Positions 60,211 through 64,000 of a DNA stretch of 64,000 nt are shown here, in pieces. A program made the position numbers and the translations under genes. The stretch comes from Ctena decussata. Taxonomy: Eukaryota; Mollusca; Bivalvia; Lucinida; Lucinidae. The stretch lies in contig OZ022501.1 in NCBI GenBank assembly GCA_963989385.1, positions 93,976,979-94,040,978 of the forward strand. The letters are read 5' to 3'. Below the pieces are notes generated by a model, which worked only from the letters and a program-made list of their open reading frames with translations, was not told the origin of the DNA and ran no database searches. Numbering within the stretch: position 1 is the first letter of the stretch; every line of letters begins with the position of its first letter.

Positions 60211-60333
60211 ATTACGACAAGATGCACAGAATGAGCGATAAGCTATTAATGTTGGTAAGCGGAGAGTCCGGAGACACCGTACAGTTTGCAGAATATATCA
60301 GTAAAAATATACAGCTCTACAAAATGAGAAACG
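60211..60333 (+). CDS. PSMB2: PSMB2 exon 2
   Basis: An internal exon of 123 nt after a TTTCAG acceptor, with a GTAAAT donor. It enters and leaves in phase 1. It encodes [15 protein letters not shown], then a stretch including [20 protein letters not shown] and KMRN. The [20 protein letters not shown] block is characteristic of PSMB2, and no other proteasome subunit has this combination. Intron 1 between this exon and exon 1 is about 26 kb and consists largely of transposable elements. There is no frameshift or stop in the exon, so I take the gene to be functional. Confidence 0.95.
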
Positions 60334-60369
60334 GTAAATCAAAATTTTTTGTTTTCTCTCTTGCTTTTT

Positions 60370-61932
60370 AGCTCACCTGAGCATGAAGTGCTTAAGGTGA
60401 GCTATTGTGATCAATATTTGTCCGTCGTCCGTCCGTCTGTCCGTCAACAATTTCTTCAATGACATCTCCTCCTAGACCAGTAAGCCAATTTCAAAATAAT
60501 TTCACACAAATGTTTCTGTTATAGCCCTGAACAAAAATTGCTAAAATGGTTCCGCTCTGCTGAACAAAATGGCCGCCAGAGCTAAAAATAGAAAAACCTT
60601 TAAAAGACATCTCCTCTGAAGCCAATGTCTCGATTTCAAAATAATTTCACAGAAATGTTTTACTCATGGCCCTGGATCAAAATTGCTAAAATGGATTCAC
60701 TCCGCTGAACAAAATGGCCACTAGAGCTAAAAATGGAAATAAATCTTAGAATGATATAGAGGGCAGAGTTTTGATCCAATCATAATGAAACTTTGTCAGA
60801 ATGTTAATCGTAATAAAATCTAGACCAAGTTTGAAACTGGTTCATGTGGGGTCAAAAACTAGGTCACTAGGTCAAATCTTAGAAAAACCTTGTGTACACT
60901 CTAGAGGGCTTAGTTATGATCCAATCTTCATGAAACATTGTCAGAATGATTATCCTTATACAGTCTAGGCCACGAATGAAACTGAGCCATGTTTGGTCAA
61001 AATCTAGTTCACTAGGTCAAATCTTAGAAAAACCATGTGTACACTCTAGAGGGCACAGTTATAATTCAATCTTCATGAAACTTTGTCAGAATGTTTATCC
61101 TTATACAATCTAGGCCAAGATTGAAACTGAGTCATGTGGGGTCAAAAACTAGGTTACTTGGTCAAATCTTAGAAAAACCTTGTGTACACTCTAGAGGGCA
61201 CAGTTATGATCCAATCTTCACGAAACTTTGTCAGAATGCTCATCTTTATGAAATCTAGACCAAATTTGAAACTGTGCCATGTCAGGTCAAAAACTAGGTC
61301 ACTAGGTCAGATCTTAGAAAAACCATGTGAATGCTCTAAAGGCCACAGTTTTGTTCCGATCTTCATGAAACTTTGCCAAAATGTTTATCTCCAACAAATC
61401 TAGACCAAGGGTGCAACTGGGTCATGTTGGATCAAAAACTAGGTTACTAGGTCAAACCTTAGAAAAACATTGTGAATACTATAGAGGGCACAGTTTTGGT
61501 TCAATCGTCATGAAACTTTGTCAGAATGATTATCTTAATGCAATCTAGGCCAAATTTGAAACTGGTTCTTGTCGGGTCAAAAACTAGGTCAATAGGTCAA
61601 ATCTTAGAAAAACTTTGTGTACACAATTGTGGCTTTATTTTGCATTGAATCTTCATGAAACTTTGTCAGAATGTTTATCTTCATAAATGTAGGCCAGATT
61701 TGAAACTGAATAATGTCGGATCAAAAACTAGATGGCCAGGTCAGATCTTAGAAAAAAACATTGTGTACACTCTAGAGGTCACAGTTTTGATCCAGTCTTC
61801 ATGAACCTTTGTCAGAATATAGATAAGAAAGTGCAAAACTGCTCCAATTGAACCATCATCAAATAGATGATCTTCCATGTTATTTCATCATAACTCAGGT
61901 GAGCGATTTAGGTCCATCATGGACCTCTTGTC
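60370..61932. mobile_element. AGCTCACCTGAGC-family element in intron 2
   Basis: Hairpin start AGCTCACCTGAGCATGAAGT..GGTGAGCTATT, the CCGTCGTCCGTCCGTC box, two AAAATGGCCGCCAGAGCTAA-type units, then about seven 145-bp-type units. End CAGGTGAGCGATTTAGGTCC ATCAT GGACCTCTTG. It starts only 36 bp downstream of the PSMB2 exon 2 donor. Confidence 0.75.
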
Positions 61933-62588
61933 TGTTATTTTAATACTTTGTTATTTGGGGCTTGTGGAAGTGGAATTGATTTTTCTTGGATGTATGTTAC
62001 TCAGAAGAAGTTTGCATCACATGACTTCTGGCTAATGCAATCAGTCATCATATTTCATATGTGTAAAAGTCATATGAGTAGCAGTTAAATACCTGATTGA
62101 TTTATATGATTAACAGTCTTATGTTTCAGTATTATAAATCTGAAAAAAAAAACTGATCTTTGGTCCCATCCGTCTTGGTAGATCCAGGGTTATAAAGGGT
62201 AAAAGCATATTTCAGGATGATTTCCCATACGGTTTGTTATGAGCCAATACCGCTACTCAGTCAAGAACATTTTCCTACCTAGACAGGAGTTCTGTCCTAA
62301 ATTTGTTACAGACTTAAGTGTGTGAGTGACAGAAACCATAAAGCATAACAGAGACATTCCTTTCTTGTATACCTCCTGAAAATAAGTTGATTTTGCAATA
62401 TATAAAATATAATGGAAAATATATGGTGATGTAAAACTTCTTTTCAGTAGTATATATTGTTTCCTGTGTCTTTAACTATAATGGTCTCAGCAAGGTGTTC
62501 AAAGATGTTTTACACAGCCATTTACTAGTAAAATCAGTTCATGAAAATTTAAGGTGAATGGATACACTCTCAGAGGGAAACAATTACA
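61933..62588. other. Intron 2 sequence, nothing recognised
   Basis: AT-rich, no repeat boundary or exon seen. Confidence 0.35.
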
Positions 62589-62608
62589 CCATTTTCATGT
62601 TGTCTCCT

Positions 62609-62797
62609 GGAGCCCCGGTAGCTCAGTGGGTTAAGCGCTGGCCTACTGATCTAGCAGACTGGGTTCGAGCCCCACTTCAGGCGAGAATCTTTCCTACTGT
62701 AAAAGGAGTTCCGTTGCACACAGCCTTTCCATATCATCGTCCCATGGTCCTGATATAACTGAAAAACTGTTGAACAGGACGTAAAATCACAAGTCAT
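62609..62797 (+). mobile_element. tRNA-derived SINE in intron 2
   Basis: The head GAGCCCCGGTAGCTCAGTGG has an A box (TAGCTCAGTGGGTTAAGCGC) and a B box (GGGTTCGAGCCCC, about 62660-62672). The anticodon arm does not pair well, so it is not a functional tRNA. Near-identical 20-mers (ccattWtcatgttgYctcct) flank it at 62589-62608 and 62798-62817, an aged target duplication. Confidence 0.7.
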
Positions 62798-63045
62798 CCA
62801 TTATCATGTTGCCTCCTTATCATTATGGTTTGACTGTTAAAAGAAAAATTTGCTCCCGGTTGAGCAAATACTTCCCTTTAAGAGAGACGTCATTTTGGTT
62901 AGAAAGCAAAGAGGAAGTAGCAAAAGTTGTTTGCCCTTTCTAAAATGGCTGAAAAACTTTGAGGTGCACCCATATTCCTTAAGCATTAAAGCGGACGGTT
63001 AGAGTCTCCCAATATATACAGGAATTGTTGAATAAATATTCAGTG

Positions 63046-63240
63046 ACACGACAAAACCAACAAAGTGTCATATGCCCAGTCTGATCAGAGTCTTTGCTGT
63101 GTCCTTAAAGGGTAGCTAAAGGTCTAACGCTAGCTTCATGGGGACAGTAAAGACTCTGATCAGACAAGGCGATGCCCAGGCTGATCTGAGTCTTTGCTGA
63201 GCACACATGCCACATTTTGGTTTTGTGGTGTCGCGGCTCA
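63046..63240. mobile_element. CAGTCTGATCAG-family MITE, second copy
   Basis: Ends GTGACACGACAAAACCAACA and GGTTTTGTGGTGTCGCGGC. Interior CAGTCTGATCAGAGTCTTTG and CAGGCTGATCTGAGTCTTTG. Related to 8504-8722. Lies about 40 bp before the exon 3 acceptor of PSMB2. Confidence 0.65.
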
Positions 63241-63277
63241 TATAAACAATCAGTCTCTGTTTGATATTATGTTGTAG

Positions 63278-63348
63278 GTTATGAGCTTTCACCCAATGCT
63301 GCAGCAAACTTCACAAGAAAGAATTTAGCAGATTATCTTAGAAGTCAG
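63278..63348 (+). CDS. PSMB2: PSMB2 exon 3; gene continues beyond window
   Basis: A 71-nt exon after a TTGTAG acceptor, ending at a GTAAGT donor in phase 0. It encodes [20 protein letters not shown] and LRSQ, which lines up with the vertebrate PSMB2 block GYELSP..AANFTRRNLAD.LRS. The next expected block (NLLLAGYD type) is not found in the last 650 bases, so the remaining exons must lie to the right of the window. Intron 2 is 2.94 kb and carries one 145-bp-period mollusc repeat element and a SINE. Confidence 0.94.
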
Positions 63349-63406
63349 GTAAGTGGTCTTTAATCATGTTGATACATATATATTGGACCTCACTGGCCCA
63401 GGTCTA

Positions 63407-63541
63407 AGGTTATAAAACTTGAGAATAATCTCAAACTCAAAATAAACCACACTGATTTGCTGCTTCCAAGCATGTGCTCAGAAGCAGCCAATCAGTGTGC
63501 TTTATTTTGAGTTTGAGAATGTACTCAAGTTTTATAACCTC
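63407..63541. repeat. Hairpin MITE in intron 3
   Basis: AGGTTATAAAACTTGAGAAT...AACCACACTGATT faces AATCAGTGTGCTTTATTTTG...TCAAGTTTTATAACCT around a short GCATGTGC loop, with arms of about 60 bp. Confidence 0.75.
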
Positions 63542-64000
63542 TGGGTCTGGTGGTTTATGCTCTTGGTTAGTAGTTAGGTCTCTCACTGTTGTGGGTTCAA
63601 GCCCAGGCTGGCACACATGTGAGAAAGCCAAGTTCTGAAAAGGGAAGGTCAGGTGCTTTTTGCCAGGGAGCTCCACTTCTGCTTAACGACCCGCTCGACA
63701 TAAGTGAAATATTCTTGAAAGGGCTGATCAAAACACATAATAAAAAAGAAATACATGCATATCTTGTCACTGTACCCATAAGAGTTTCAATAGTGTGGAA
63801 AAAAGGTAATATACACAGCTTGCCAGGTACAAACATACTCTTTTGCATAAATTACCAGGCTTTGGTGAAGTTTACAAGTGAATTTTCAGTGCTGTTGGTG
63901 AAGTTTAAAAGTGTATTTTCAGTGCATTTGGTGAAGTGGATAAGCGAATTTTCAGTGCTGTTGGTCTTGAAAGCATGGATTTCCTGATATCCAATGTCCT
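63542..64000. other. Intron 3 start with a 36-bp minisatellite
   Basis: Three 36-bp units of the form TTGGTGAAGTTTACAAGTGA..TTTTCAGTGC at about 63860-63966. No further PSMB2 exon reached. Confidence 0.5.

Noticed and set aside
62611..62685. Possible tRNA gene
   Set aside because: The anticodon arm does not pair, and 20-bp near-identical flanks define a 189-bp SINE.
1..64000. CRISPR arrays, bacterial operons or phage genes
   Set aside because: No regularly spaced identical repeats with unique spacers; introns, SINEs and retroelements mark this as animal DNA.

Overview
The window looks like invertebrate, most probably bivalve mollusc, nuclear DNA. It is AT-rich, has introns, and is dominated by repeats. 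One host gene is recognisable: PSMB2 (20S proteasome subunit beta type-2) on the + strand. Its coding exons lie at 34159-34249, 60211-60333 and 63278-63348, and the gene continues past the right edge. Intron 1 is about 26 kb and is almost entirely a mosaic of repeats. The bivalve assignment rests on repeat families I associate with molluscs: the AGCTCACCTGAGC family, the CAGTCTGATCAG family and tRNA-headed SINEs. It is an inference.

Region 1-33.5 kb has no host gene that I recognise. It holds arrays of a GCAAAAAGAC/GTCTTTTTGC motif (1-800, 8700-9540 and 25100-25745), a 1.07 kb tandem duplication with near-perfect hairpins (2849-4973), several small inverted-repeat elements, and a 15.4 kb retroelement (9647-25073). 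That element has two 2145-bp LTR-like repeats in INVERTED orientation and a matching 5-bp duplication (catat) outside both. On its - strand it encodes Gag with a CCHC knuckle, an aspartic protease and an integrase. Only vestiges of reverse transcriptase and RNase H remain, placed AFTER the integrase, which is the Gmr1-like gypsy domain order. A 6.45 kb non-LTR retrotransposon with two open ORFs (CCHC ORF1; endonuclease-RT-RNase H ORF2) is inserted inside the integrase tail with a 15-bp target-site duplication.

Region 25-34 kb holds microsatellites, a broken RT fragment (29.4-29.9 kb), a palindromic CCGAAAAGGACC repeat pair with an inserted poly-G/C MITE (31.7-33.5 kb), then the PSMB2 5' end.

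Intron 1 of PSMB2 (34.25-60.21 kb) contains a TIR element with a second inverted repeat inside it (34.5-37.4 kb), a GTCGCCGAT-rich TIR element (40.6-41.7 kb), a TTAA-flanked MITE (43.8-44.4 kb), and a 145-bp tandem array of the AGCTCACCTGAGC family (44.8-46.5 kb). A 146-bp array (47.4-55.1 kb) follows and is split by three separate insertions: a SINE, a 2.04 kb TIR element that starts CACAGTG and has 5-bp duplications, and a second SINE. The second SINE itself carries a 3.6 kb non-coding LTR element. A 455-bp array (55.2-59.0 kb) comes next. Intron 2 has another 145-bp-type array and a further SINE.

All of this was read by eye. Boundaries backed by target-site duplications are firm to the base; other boundaries are approximate.
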